A stretch of 20,879 nucleotides of DNA, taken from NCBI GenBank assembly GCA_016783285.1, contig JADHWW010000030.1:1-20879 (forward strand), written 5' to 3'. The notes beneath the pieces were generated by a model. That model did not search any database. It saw only the letters and a list, made by a program, of their open reading frames with translations, and was not told where the DNA came from. Position numbers and translations under genes: made by a program. Source of the DNA: Anaerolineae bacterium (GTDB taxonomy: Bacteria; Chloroflexota; Anaerolineae; B4-G1). Positions 6,284 through 13,384 of the stretch are shown here, in pieces; the stretch's first letter is position 1, and each line of letters starts with the position of its first letter.

Positions 6284-7150
6284 CTACGCCGTCAACACCT
6301 CCGCACCATCCTCGGTGACGCGCACGGTGTGTTCCCACTGGGCCGAGAGGGAGCCGTCGGCGGTCACGACCGTCCAGCCGTCTTCCAGCACCTCGACCTG
6401 GTAATCGCCGGCATTGACCATCGGTTCGATGGTGAAAACCATGTTCGGCGCCAGCAACTCGCCGTCTCCGGGCTCCCCGAAATGACGCACCTCTGGCGGT
6501 TCGTGGAACTGAAGGCCCGTCCCGTGCCCGATGTAATCTCGCACGACCGAGTAGCCGTACTGCTCGGCGTGCCGCTGGATAGCGTGGCCGACGTCGCCCA
6601 GGGTGTGGCCCGGCTTTACCTGCTCGATCCCCAGGTAGAGACATTCGCGGGTCACTCGCACCAACCTGCGCGCTTCCTCGGAGACCTCGCCAATCAGGAA
6701 CATGCGGCTGGAATCGCCATAGTAGCCGTTCAGAACGGAGGTGACGTCAACGTTGAGGATGTCGCCCTCTTTCAATGCAGTGCCGTCGGGGATGCCGTGG
6801 CAGACCTGATTGTTGAGCGTGGTGCAGACGCTCTTGGGGAAGCCCCGGTAGTTCAACGGCGCAGGAGTGGCGCTGTGGGCCAGGGTGTACTCGCGAACCC
6901 AGCGATTGATGTCTTCGGTAGTGACACCGGCGACGATCCGCCCCTCCAGCATATCCAGGGTATCGCGGGTCAACCGGCTGCTCCTGCGGATGCCCTCAAT
7001 CTGCTTCTCGGTCTTGATGATGATGTCGGACGACCGTTTTCCCACCTTCCGGCGCCGGCGCCGGGTCACTCGATCCTGCTTGAGATGACAATGCTTGTAC
7101 TTTTTTCCGCTCCCACACCAACATGGATCGTTCCGTGATAGTTTACGCAT
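6284..7150 (-). CDS. map: Type I methionine aminopeptidase with N-terminal SEC-C zinc motif
   Basis: The 288-residue enzyme removes the initiator methionine from new proteins. The N-terminus holds a SEC-C motif (C10-W-C12 ... H20-C21), a small zinc-binding element also found in SecA, followed by a basic linker (RRRRRK). The catalytic domain, from about residue 45, has all five metal ligands: D135, D146, H209, E242 and E273, plus H119 in CHGIPD. The ATG has no Shine-Dalgarno sequence; a TATAAT ends 6 nt upstream, so the transcript may begin at the start codon. It probably leads an operon with cobO and perhaps the AlbA_2 gene. It is one of several protein-maturation genes in the window; def lies 10 kb away. 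Confidence 0.93.
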   Translation of the reverse strand: MRKLSRNDPCWCGSGKKYKHCHLKQDRVTRRRRRKVGKRSSDIIIKTEKQIEGIRRSSRLTRDTLDMLEGRIVAGVTTEDINRWVREYTLAHSATPAPLNYRGFPKSVCTTLNNQVCHGIPDGTALKEGDILNVDVTSVLNGYYGDSSRMFLIGEVSEEARRLVRVTRECLYLGIEQVKPGHTLGDVGHAIQRHAEQYGYSVVRDYIGHGTGLQFHEPPEVRHFGEPGDGELLAPNMVFTIEPMVNAGDYQVEVLEDGWTVVTADGSLSAQWEHTVRVTEDGAEVLTA

Positions 7151-7156
7151 GGTGGT

Positions 7157-7162
7157 ATTATA
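7157..7162 (-). promoter_or_regulatory. -10 element of a probable leaderless promoter for map
   Basis: TATAAT on the minus strand ends 6 nt before the map ATG (7150). A start site 6-7 nt past a -10 hexamer would fall on or next to the A of the ATG. The -35 position, 17 nt upstream, reads CTGCAA, only a partial match. The missing ribosome binding site supports a leaderless message. Confidence 0.55.
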
Positions 7163-7172
7163 GCATTATTTT

Positions 7173-7329
7173 CTAATGTTGCAGGGCCGTGATCTCATAG
7201 TCGTTTCCATCACATCCAATACCCGCAGCGTCGTATCCGGTGCCAGGCGGGCCAACTCCCCGGCAAAGGCGTTCAGGTTGGCAGGTAGGCGCGGAAGTGG
7301 TGGGAGACGACCAGCACGGCAGTTGAAAC
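7173..7329 (-). pseudogene. Possible frameshifted remnant of a protein C-terminus
   Basis: The gap between the racemase gene and map holds three short protein-like stretches in successive frames: VSTAVLVVSHHFRAYLP (7329-7276), ANLNAFAGELARLAPDTTLR (starting near 7281) and DGNDYEITALQH (ending at the stop 7173-7175). Joined by two frameshifts they would read as one C-terminal segment. I do not recognise the family with confidence. The pattern could also be chance. Confidence 0.3.
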
Positions 7330-7404
7330 CGCGTGCTACACTATAGCTTCCGGGAAGGTATGTTAGCCACCCAAAACGGGAATTGCTGTTGCCGGTACAT
7401 CCAT

Positions 7405-8097
7405 TCACGCCAGGGCGTAATTTAGAGCCGCCTCGGCGTGGATGGCCATTGTATCGAACAGCGGTATTCCGGTGTCCGCCTCGCTGACCAACAAGGGAAT
7501 CTCGGTGCAGCCCAGGATGACCCCCTCCGTGCCGCGCGCGGCCATCTTCTCGATGATAGCGACGAACCCAGCCCGCGACTCGTCGCGGATCTGGCCGGCA
7601 ACCAGTTCATCGTAGATGACGCTGTTCACGTACTCGCGGCCGCTGGCGTCGGGCGTCAGAACGGTGATGCCTTTCAGGGCTAAAGCGTCCTGGTAAAAGG
7701 TCTTTTCCATCGTGAACTTGGTGCCGAGCAACCCCACCGTCTTTTTCCCTCGCGCCAGAACCGCCTCGCCAACGGCGTCGAGCAGGCTCAGTAGGGGCAC
7801 GTTGACGCTGGCCTGTACCTGGTCAAAAACCAGGTGCATGGTGTTGGTGGCGATGATGATGAAATCAGCGCCCGCCGCCTCGAGCCTTTGCGCCGCCTCG
7901 CTCAAGCCCTGCGCCACCAGGTCCCAGCGATCCTCGTTGGGCCAATCCACGTAGGGCTGGAAACTGACGCTGTAGATAATGATCTCGGGATAGCCATAGT
8001 CGCCGAAGCGGGCGGTGTAGGTGCGGGTGATGTACTCATAGTACTCTGACGTTGACTCTGGGCTCATGCCGCCCAGGATGCCGATTCTTTTCGACAT
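7405..8097 (-). CDS. Aspartate/glutamate racemase family protein, Thr/Cys active-site type
   Basis: The 230-residue protein belongs to the Asp/Glu/hydantoin racemase family: GILGGMSPEST at the N-terminus, ATNTMHLV (83-90) and ILGCTEIPLL (195-204) as the two catalytic loops. The usual first cysteine is replaced by T84, while C197 is kept. The E. coli L-aspartate/glutamate-specific racemase YgeA uses the same pairing (Thr83 and Cys197), so a similar side preference is plausible. Such enzymes make D-amino acids or recycle them. The ATG has AAGGAGAG 6 nt upstream. It stands alone: feoB ends 104 nt upstream and map is 255 nt downstream. Confidence 0.88.
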   Translation of the reverse strand: MSKRIGILGGMSPESTSEYYEYITRTYTARFGDYGYPEIIIYSVSFQPYVDWPNEDRWDLVAQGLSEAAQRLEAAGADFIIIATNTMHLVFDQVQASVNVPLLSLLDAVGEAVLARGKKTVGLLGTKFTMEKTFYQDALALKGITVLTPDASGREYVNSVIYDELVAGQIRDESRAGFVAIIEKMAARGTEGVILGCTEIPLLVSEADTGIPLFDTMAIHAEAALNYALA

Positions 8098-8146
8098 TAG
8101 ACTCTCTCCTTTTCAAGTCGGGGATGCAGATGTACGCTGATTTTTC

Positions 8147-8152
8147 ATTTTA
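8147..8152 (-). promoter_or_regulatory. Candidate extended -10 upstream of the racemase gene
   Basis: TGGTAAAAT on the minus strand resembles an extended -10, about 50 nt before the ATG. There is no good -35. Weak evidence. Confidence 0.25.
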
Positions 8153-8156
8153 CCAG

Positions 8157-8178
8157 AATCCGCCAATCCAGCGAATCC
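8157..8178. repeat. Three AATCC units at 8-9 bp spacing
   Basis: AATCC at 8157, 8165 and 8174 (GGATT on the minus strand), in the gap after feoB. A short simple-type repeat resembling the other intergenic repeats here. Confidence 0.5.
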
Positions 8179-8201
8179 GTGTTCTGAAATCTAAAGTCAA
8201 A

Positions 8202-10184
8202 TCATCCCAAGCCCAAAAACGTCCCCACCCAGTAGGTGAGGCCGGCAAAGCCGAATCCTGCGATGAGGGAGACGATCACATTCCACCAGGTCCACTTCCA
8301 ACCGATCTCCCTGGCCATGGCCGCCACCGTCGCCAGACAAGGGGCGTACAGCGTCAGAAAGACCAGGTAGGAGATGGCCTGGAGCGGTGTCCATACGTCG
8401 CCCATAAAGCCGGCGACAGCCTCTTCTCCCACTCCCCCATACGAAAGGCCCAGGTACAACAGCGATAGTTCCTTGGCCGGGTAGGTAAAGAGGAAACCGG
8501 TCATATCTTTGCCGCTCAGCCCAATGATCTTGCCAATGGGATCGAGGAAACTACCAATCGTCATCCCATACGAATCGGCCACGGCAGCCCCGGCCGGGAG
8601 ATGGAAAAGCAAGTAGATGATGATCGAGAATGGCACAAAGATCATCAACGCCTTGCTCATCGAACTATACGTCCTGTCCCAGGTCGTCCGCAGCACGTTC
8701 GACAACAAAGGCGGGTGGTAATCGGGCATTTCCATCACCAGGCCCGAAGGCTCGCCTTTGAACGCCGTCTTTTTCAGTATTATGGCAACGAGGGCCACGA
8801 TCAACAGACTGAGACCAAAGATACCCAGCGTGACGATGGTGGCCGTCAGGCCAGAGCCGAAAAAGACGGGCACGATGGCCGTGATGACGGCGATGCGGGC
8901 CGCACAGGGGATGAACGGCACCACGACAGAGGTGATAATCCGATCACTCTCGTCGTCAATGATGCGCGTGCCCATCACACCGGGGATGCTGCAACCGTAC
9001 CCGGCAAAGATCGTCATAAAGGCTTTCCCCGGCAGGCCCAGCCACTTCATAATACGATCCATGACAAAGGCTCCTCTGGCCAGGTAGCCGATGTCTTCCA
9101 GAATGCCATAGATGAAAAAGAACACCACCAGGACGCCAAACATGAACACGAAAATCTGCTGGCAGCCGAGCAGGATGCCATCCACGATGATGCCACTGAC
9201 CCACCACGGCGTACTGGCGAGAAGCCCCCCGGCCCAGTCTATGATGACATTGAACAGTTGCTCGAACAGGCCGCCAATAGGACCGGCAATGTTATAGATG
9301 GCCCACAGTGTAAACCCGGCGATCATTGCCAGGATTGGCAACCCCAGGATTTTGTGCGTCACAATATCGTCTACCTTGTCGGTCAGATACTCTACGCCTT
9401 CCTCGTGGTGGATAGAGCGCCGCGCAATGCGACTGATCAACTCGTAACGCTCCTCGGCGATCAAGACCTCTGGCTGCCCTTTGCTCTGCTCGACGAGCGT
9501 CTCCGCCGCTTTCACTGCGGCCGAATTTCTGTTGGCTTGCAGCATCTCTTTGACATCGGTATCCCCTTCGAGAAGTTTGATCGCCAACCAGCGGGAAGGG
9601 TAATCACTATTTCCTATCATGGGTTCCAATTGGGCAATGTTCTGCTCTATTGATTCGTCAAATGTAGCACCGATGGGATGAAGAGCGCGTTTTCCTTCAC
9701 AGATCTCCATAACCGTCTCGACGAGTTGGGGGATGCCCTCTTTCTTGAGTGCAACTATCGGAATAACCGGCACACCCAGTTGCTCCGATAACGCCCCCAG
9801 GTCAATTCTGACCCCCTTGCTCTCAACTTGATCCATCATGTTCAGAGCAACCGCTACGTTATCCGTCAGTTCCAATACCTGAAGCACCAGGTAAAGATTC
9901 CGCTCCAGGTTCGTGGCGTCAACGATGACGATCACTGCATCTGGATTTCCTTCGACGATAAAGTCTCTGGCGACAATTTCCTCTGATGACACGGCGGTCA
10001 GGCTATACGTGCCGGGCAGGTCAACGACCCTGACCAAGCGGCCATTATGCCTGAACTCGCCCTCTCTGCGCTCGACCGTTTTTCCGGGCCAATTCCCTGT
10101 ATGCTGGCGCAATCCGGTGAGGGCATTGAAAAGCGTACTCTTGCCCGTATTGGGATTCCCGGCGACGGCAATTGTTGTGGACAT
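8202..10184 (-). CDS. feoB: Ferrous iron transporter FeoB
   Basis: FeoB moves Fe(II) across the inner membrane under control of its cytosolic G domain. The 660-residue product has the full N-terminal G domain: G1 GNPNTGKS (9-16), the switch I threonine in NWPGKTVE, G3 DLPG (55-58) and G4 NMMD (115-118). A helical GDI-like spacer follows (about 165-265), then the membrane domain from about residue 280, with the conserved GYGCSIPGVMGTR gate segment and C-terminal PYAPCLATVAAM-type segments (here LYAPCLATVAAMAREIGWKW). The ATG has AAAGGAG 5 nt upstream, overlapping the stop of the preceding fusion gene, so the two are translationally linked. No separate feoA or feoC is present; FeoA domains are supplied by the upstream fusions. 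Confidence 0.97.
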   Translation of the reverse strand: MSTTIAVAGNPNTGKSTLFNALTGLRQHTGNWPGKTVERREGEFRHNGRLVRVVDLPGTYSLTAVSSEEIVARDFIVEGNPDAVIVIVDATNLERNLYLVLQVLELTDNVAVALNMMDQVESKGVRIDLGALSEQLGVPVIPIVALKKEGIPQLVETVMEICEGKRALHPIGATFDESIEQNIAQLEPMIGNSDYPSRWLAIKLLEGDTDVKEMLQANRNSAAVKAAETLVEQSKGQPEVLIAEERYELISRIARRSIHHEEGVEYLTDKVDDIVTHKILGLPILAMIAGFTLWAIYNIAGPIGGLFEQLFNVIIDWAGGLLASTPWWVSGIIVDGILLGCQQIFVFMFGVLVVFFFIYGILEDIGYLARGAFVMDRIMKWLGLPGKAFMTIFAGYGCSIPGVMGTRIIDDESDRIITSVVVPFIPCAARIAVITAIVPVFFGSGLTATIVTLGIFGLSLLIVALVAIILKKTAFKGEPSGLVMEMPDYHPPLLSNVLRTTWDRTYSSMSKALMIFVPFSIIIYLLFHLPAGAAVADSYGMTIGSFLDPIGKIIGLSGKDMTGFLFTYPAKELSLLYLGLSYGGVGEEAVAGFMGDVWTPLQAISYLVFLTLYAPCLATVAAMAREIGWKWTWWNVIVSLIAGFGFAGLTYWVGTFLGLG

Positions 10185-10186
10185 GT

Positions 10187-11107
10187 TTACTCCTTTCCAA
10201 GTTCTTTTACCAAAAGTGTATTGGCTTCGTTTTGGCGCAGGGCAATGTTTGCCTTCTTGACGCGGTATTGGAGGGGATCACCCAGGGGCGCTTGCCGGAT
10301 CACCGTTACCTCGGCGCCGGGAACAAAGCCCATAGATAGCATACGCCGCTGAAGTTTGCCGCTTCCCACGAGTTCCACTATCTGCGCTTGGCTCCCCACC
10401 GCCAGTGTCCCCATCGGCACGGGCCAGGCAGTCGCCGGCACCACGAAAACGTGACCGGCGGCGGCGTAAGACAACGGGACGACGTTTTCACCCAGCCGCA
10501 GCCGCAGGAGATTGGATTCCAGACTCTGAATTTCTACGTCTATACCAGGCTCTAGCCCCAGCGCAACCAATTGGGTCAACAGTTCCATCGGTTCATCGTC
10601 GAGTCTGACGATGCGCAGCCGGCCGCCCGGTATTGCCACCTCCAGCAGGGATCGTCCCGCCGGGGATGGCACACGGGAACCCGAGGCCGGGATAACGTGC
10701 CCATGAGGATCCCAGGCCGGGTATCCCAATTCAGTGTCCAGTTTTTCCAACTCCTCGGGTGTTATCTCGTGCTCTCGGCGGTCCGCCTCGGTGTGGACGG
10801 CATCCAGTGACATTCCTTCTCGATCTACCAGGTAGCGCTCCCACAGGCGGTGCGCCCGAATCAGTTCCACGGCGCGGGCTTTTCCTGTCTCCGTTAGACG
10901 CACATTGCCCGGTTCGCTCTCCTCGGCCCAGCCAGAGGCAATGAGCGCCCGGGTTATGTTCTCAGCCAACGCATCGGGAAAACCCAGGGATCGGGCCAGT
11001 TCCGCGCTATGCCAGGCGTCACCTTTATTCTGGAGAGCATAGGCTGCTTTCAGGGCATCCTCCATTTCTACGCGCCGGTGCGCCGGTCCAGTAATTGATA
11101 CATTCAT
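10187..11107 (-). CDS. DtxR/MntR-type metalloregulator fused to two FeoA domains
   Basis: This 306-residue protein starts with a DtxR-family winged helix (about 12-75) and metal-binding dimerisation domain (76-140). Two FeoA/SH3-like domains follow, about 153-223 and 231-303. FeoA normally binds FeoB, so the fusion joins a metal sensor to a transporter partner. Candidate metal ligands are D17, H86, E90, H105, D109, E112 and H113. D17 aligns with MntR Asp8, and D109 replaces the cysteine of iron-type DtxR proteins. An upstream GTG (11146) would overlap the previous stop, but the ATG at 11107 has GGAG 7 nt away and is preferred. Function as DNA-binding repressor, FeoB partner or both is open. 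Confidence 0.85.
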   Translation of the reverse strand: MNVSITGPAHRRVEMEDALKAAYALQNKGDAWHSAELARSLGFPDALAENITRALIASGWAEESEPGNVRLTETGKARAVELIRAHRLWERYLVDREGMSLDAVHTEADRREHEITPEELEKLDTELGYPAWDPHGHVIPASGSRVPSPAGRSLLEVAIPGGRLRIVRLDDEPMELLTQLVALGLEPGIDVEIQSLESNLLRLRLGENVVPLSYAAAGHVFVVPATAWPVPMGTLAVGSQAQIVELVGSGKLQRRMLSMGFVPGAEVTVIRQAPLGDPLQYRVKKANIALRQNEANTLLVKELGKE

Positions 11108-11142
11108 TTGTTTTCTCCTATGTTGTAAACGTCTATGCACCT

Positions 11143-11790
11143 TCACACAGGCCGAACTTTAACCTGTGAAGCCACCTGCCATCCCAAAACGTGCTGGGCG
11201 CCTGCCACCCGCACTGTCAGTGGGCCTTCAAAGGGCGCCACGGCCTCGACCTGAACCTCGACCTGGGGCACCAGGCCCAGGCTGCCCAGATACTGCAATA
11301 GTCCCGGCTCCTCCGGCACGCTGAGCACAACGCCCCTGGTCCCCGGTTTCATCTCGGATAGGTGGACTCCTGCTTCGTGGGCTACCTCCCCCTCTGGGGT
11401 GGGCACCGGGTAGCCGTGGGGACAGGTCTCGGGCCAGCCGAGGAACTGCGCCAGATGCTCCTCCACCAGCGGGGAGGTCGCGTGTTCCAGGCGGCAGGCT
11501 TCCTCGTGCACCTGATCCCAACCGAGGCCCAGGACGTCGGTGAGGAACCGCTCCCACAGGCGATGACGACGGGTCACGGTCAAAGCCTGGGCCCGACCCT
11601 CCGGCGTCAGCGCCACGCCCTTGTAAGGCTCGTAGGTGACCAACCCGCGCTTGACCAGTTTTTTCACCATCTCGTTGACCGACACCATTGAGATCGAAAG
11701 TGCTTTGGCCAAGGCGGACAGAGAGACGACCTGGTCTTCCCCTCTTACGTAGATCGCTTTTAGATAATGCTCAACGCTGGCCGAAACCAT
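11143..11790 (-). CDS. DtxR-family iron-dependent repressor with C-terminal FeoA/SH3 domain
   Basis: The 215-residue protein has a winged helix (about 5-65) with recognition region SISMVSVNEMVKKLVKRGLV, a dimerisation and metal-binding domain (66-130), and a FeoA-like SH3 domain (about 143-213). Metal-site residues of DtxR are kept: H76, E80, H95, C99, E102 and H103. The position of DtxR Met10 or MntR Asp8 is H8. The cysteine points to iron sensing. The product likely binds Fe(II) and represses its own operon by binding the paired TAGGTATACCTA boxes upstream. A GTG at 11793 is an alternative start; the ATG at 11790 is better spaced from GGGAG (4 nt against 1 nt). It is first in a three-gene operon with the double-FeoA fusion and feoB. 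Confidence 0.88.
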   Translation of the reverse strand: MVSASVEHYLKAIYVRGEDQVVSLSALAKALSISMVSVNEMVKKLVKRGLVTYEPYKGVALTPEGRAQALTVTRRHRLWERFLTDVLGLGWDQVHEEACRLEHATSPLVEEHLAQFLGWPETCPHGYPVPTPEGEVAHEAGVHLSEMKPGTRGVVLSVPEEPGLLQYLGSLGLVPQVEVQVEAVAPFEGPLTVRVAGAQHVLGWQVASQVKVRPV

Positions 11791-11810
11791 CACACTCCCT
11801 TCAATAAATG

Positions 11811-11822
11811 TAGGTATACCTA
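11811..11822. promoter_or_regulatory. Palindromic operator box A, TAGGTATACCTA
   Basis: Perfect 12-bp palindrome in the leader of the iron operon, 21 nt before the regulator ATG. Identical to box B. The half-site TAGG is like that of known DtxR/IdeR operators. Confidence 0.75.
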
Positions 11823-11833
11823 ACGTCTTTCTT

Positions 11834-11845
11834 TAGGTATACCTA
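11834..11845. promoter_or_regulatory. Palindromic operator box B, TAGGTATACCTA
   Basis: Same 12-bp palindrome, 23 bp from box A centre to centre. It shares one base with the -10 hexamer and covers the expected start site, as a repressor site would. Confidence 0.8.
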
Positions 11846-11872
11846 TACTATCACAAATCGCCCTCCTGTCAA
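11845..11872 (-). promoter_or_regulatory. Promoter of the iron-uptake operon
   Basis: On the minus strand TTGACA (11872-11867), a 16-nt spacer and TAGTAT (11850-11845). The -35 matches consensus fully; the -10 matches at four positions. Box B overlaps the end of the -10. Confidence 0.65.
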
Positions 11873-12077
11873 GCCGGGTTTCGCCGACTTGTATTTCCTG
11901 CTTTCGTCACATCTTTTCCCCCCGGCGGATGCGTTCCGCCCGCCCGGTCATCTCCTGCGACGTGTGGCGCTTGAACAACAAGCCGGCAATCCCGCTTTTC
12001 TCTCTTTCGTGTTAATTCGTGAAATTCGTGGCAGAATATTCTTGCTCATTGTACAAGAATTTCAAGTGCCTATTATA
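11873..12077. other. Intergenic region between the MFS gene end and the iron operon promoter
   Basis: No gene is seen. It holds a 7-bp inverted repeat, ATTCTTG (12038-12044) with CAAGAAT (12054-12060), just past the MFS stop but without a U-tract. There is also a 6-bp stem GGCGGA/TCCGCC (11924-11940) and a short repeat with two ATTCGTG units (12015-12030) of simple-repeat type. Either stem might weakly end transcription from upstream. Confidence 0.4.
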
Positions 12078-13379
12078 TTACTCGGCCTGCACCGCAGCGA
12101 CCGCCATTGGGGAACGTCTCTGAAAATGACGCACGTCAATAGCGCGCAGCAGGAGCAGCCCCGCCAACGCAGCGACCACTTCCAGCGCAAAGACCGCGCC
12201 GAAAGCGACCACGTAACTCTGGCTGAGGGCATACGTGCCGTCGAGCACCAGGCCGCCCAGCACGTTGCCCACCGCTTGGGCCAACTGGTGCGCCACCGTC
12301 CACGCGCCCATCAGCAACCCCGCCCGCTCCGGCGTGGTAAAGTCCACCATCAGGGTGAGCGTGCCGGAGGCGCTGACACCGCTGCCCACGCCCAGCAAAA
12401 AGACCAGCGCGACGAACAACCAGGTCTGCCCACTCAGACCGGCGACGATCAGGCCGACGAAGGTCAGGGCCACGATCCACAGCCCCAGCGCCGCCACGCG
12501 CCGCCGTCCCAGCCGGTTGACCAGCCAGAGGCCGCTGACCATCATCGCCCCCAGCGTGCCAGCGCCCCAATACATGCTCAGCCGTGTGGTCTCGTTGACG
12601 CTCATTCCGAACACTTGCGCACCGTAAGGCTCCAGAAAAATGTCCTGCGTCAGCGTGGCCAGGAGCGTGGCGCCGATGAAGAGAAAGAACAGCCGCACCT
12701 GCCGGTCGGCAAAGGTACGCCGCAGCGTCTCCCAGAAGGGCAGTTCCCGCGCCCGTTGGCTGGCGGCCTGTGTCTGCGCGCCGCGCGGCTCCACACCGAA
12801 CGTGCCCAGCACGGCCAACAACACCGCGCCGCAACCGACGACCAGCACGACGGTCAGCAGCCTGCCCATACTGAATGGGTCGAGCAGGTTGCCCAGCACC
12901 ACGCTGCCAACGATGATCCCGCCGATGAAGGCCGCCTTGAGCGTGGCGACGGCTCGCGGCCGCGCCGTTTCGCCGTAGACGTCGGCGATGAGCGCCTGGA
13001 AGGTGGTCGCGGTAGCGTTCTTGCCCATCCCATAGCAGACAAAGGCCACGACCATCACCCCCAGGCCCAGGAGTGCCGACTGTCCCATCTGCACCGCGCC
13101 CCAGGTCCCGCCGACGAGACCAAGTGCCACCAGCGCCATCCCGCCCAGGACGTAGGGCAGGCGGCGCCGGCCCCGGATGGGGTAGGCGTCCGAAAGATAC
13201 CCCAGCCACAGGCGCAGCGGCGAGAGCAGCGGTGGGATCGCCAGCAAGACGCCGATGAGCGTCGCCGGCAACCCCAGTTCAGCGAACATCACCCGGTTGA
13301 GCACCCCCGACACGAACACGCAGACGAGCGCGAAGCCGAACTGGTAGAGCGCCATTTGTGCGATGCGTAAGTTTGTCAT
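12078..13379 (-). CDS. PucC/BCD-family MFS transporter
   Basis: The 433-residue protein is a 12-helix major facilitator. Its N-terminus (IAQMALYQFGFALVCVFVSG, then LNRVMFAELGLPATLIG) and the central segment EPYGAQVFGMSVNETTRLSM are signatures of the BCD family (PucC, LhaA), first known from delivery of bacteriochlorophyll to light-harvesting complexes. Other conserved pieces are RRRLPYVLGGMALVALG and GRRRVAALGLW. No photosynthesis genes are in the window, so the substrate may be another tetrapyrrole or hydrophobic molecule; that is inference. It begins 5 nt after the cydC-like stop, with GGAG about 10 nt before the ATG, and is the last gene of the run. A very long opposite-strand frame here is only a shadow. 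Confidence 0.85.
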   Translation of the reverse strand: MTNLRIAQMALYQFGFALVCVFVSGVLNRVMFAELGLPATLIGVLLAIPPLLSPLRLWLGYLSDAYPIRGRRRLPYVLGGMALVALGLVGGTWGAVQMGQSALLGLGVMVVAFVCYGMGKNATATTFQALIADVYGETARPRAVATLKAAFIGGIIVGSVVLGNLLDPFSMGRLLTVVLVVGCGAVLLAVLGTFGVEPRGAQTQAASQRARELPFWETLRRTFADRQVRLFFLFIGATLLATLTQDIFLEPYGAQVFGMSVNETTRLSMYWGAGTLGAMMVSGLWLVNRLGRRRVAALGLWIVALTFVGLIVAGLSGQTWLFVALVFLLGVGSGVSASGTLTLMVDFTTPERAGLLMGAWTVAHQLAQAVGNVLGGLVLDGTYALSQSYVVAFGAVFALEVVAALAGLLLLRAIDVRHFQRRSPMAVAAVQAE

Positions 13380-13384
13380 TGTTC

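Noticed and set aside
7166..7408. Intact 80-codon minus-strand gene
   Set aside because: Most of its sequence looks non-coding; only the middle part is protein-like and neighbouring frames look equally so, hence treated as a possible remnant.
8601..9653. Plus-strand frame of 350 codons
   Set aside because: Antisense to feoB, rich in His, Asp and Arg, no domain.
8202..10184. FeoC or separate feoA gene within the iron operon
   Set aside because: No small frame with such a domain is found before or after feoB.
11107..11146. GTG at 11146 as start of the double-FeoA fusion
   Set aside because: It gives a GTGA overlap but has no ribosome binding site, and the added 13 residues are strongly basic and unlike the family; the ATG at 11107 has a good site.
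12038..12060. Rho-independent terminator after the MFS gene
   Set aside because: The stem is only 7 bp, AT-rich, and is not followed by a U-tract.
11889..13370. Long plus-strand frame of 493 codons
   Set aside because: It is the antisense of the MFS gene; its composition (many Gln, His, Arg) is typical of a shadow frame and it has no recognisable domain.
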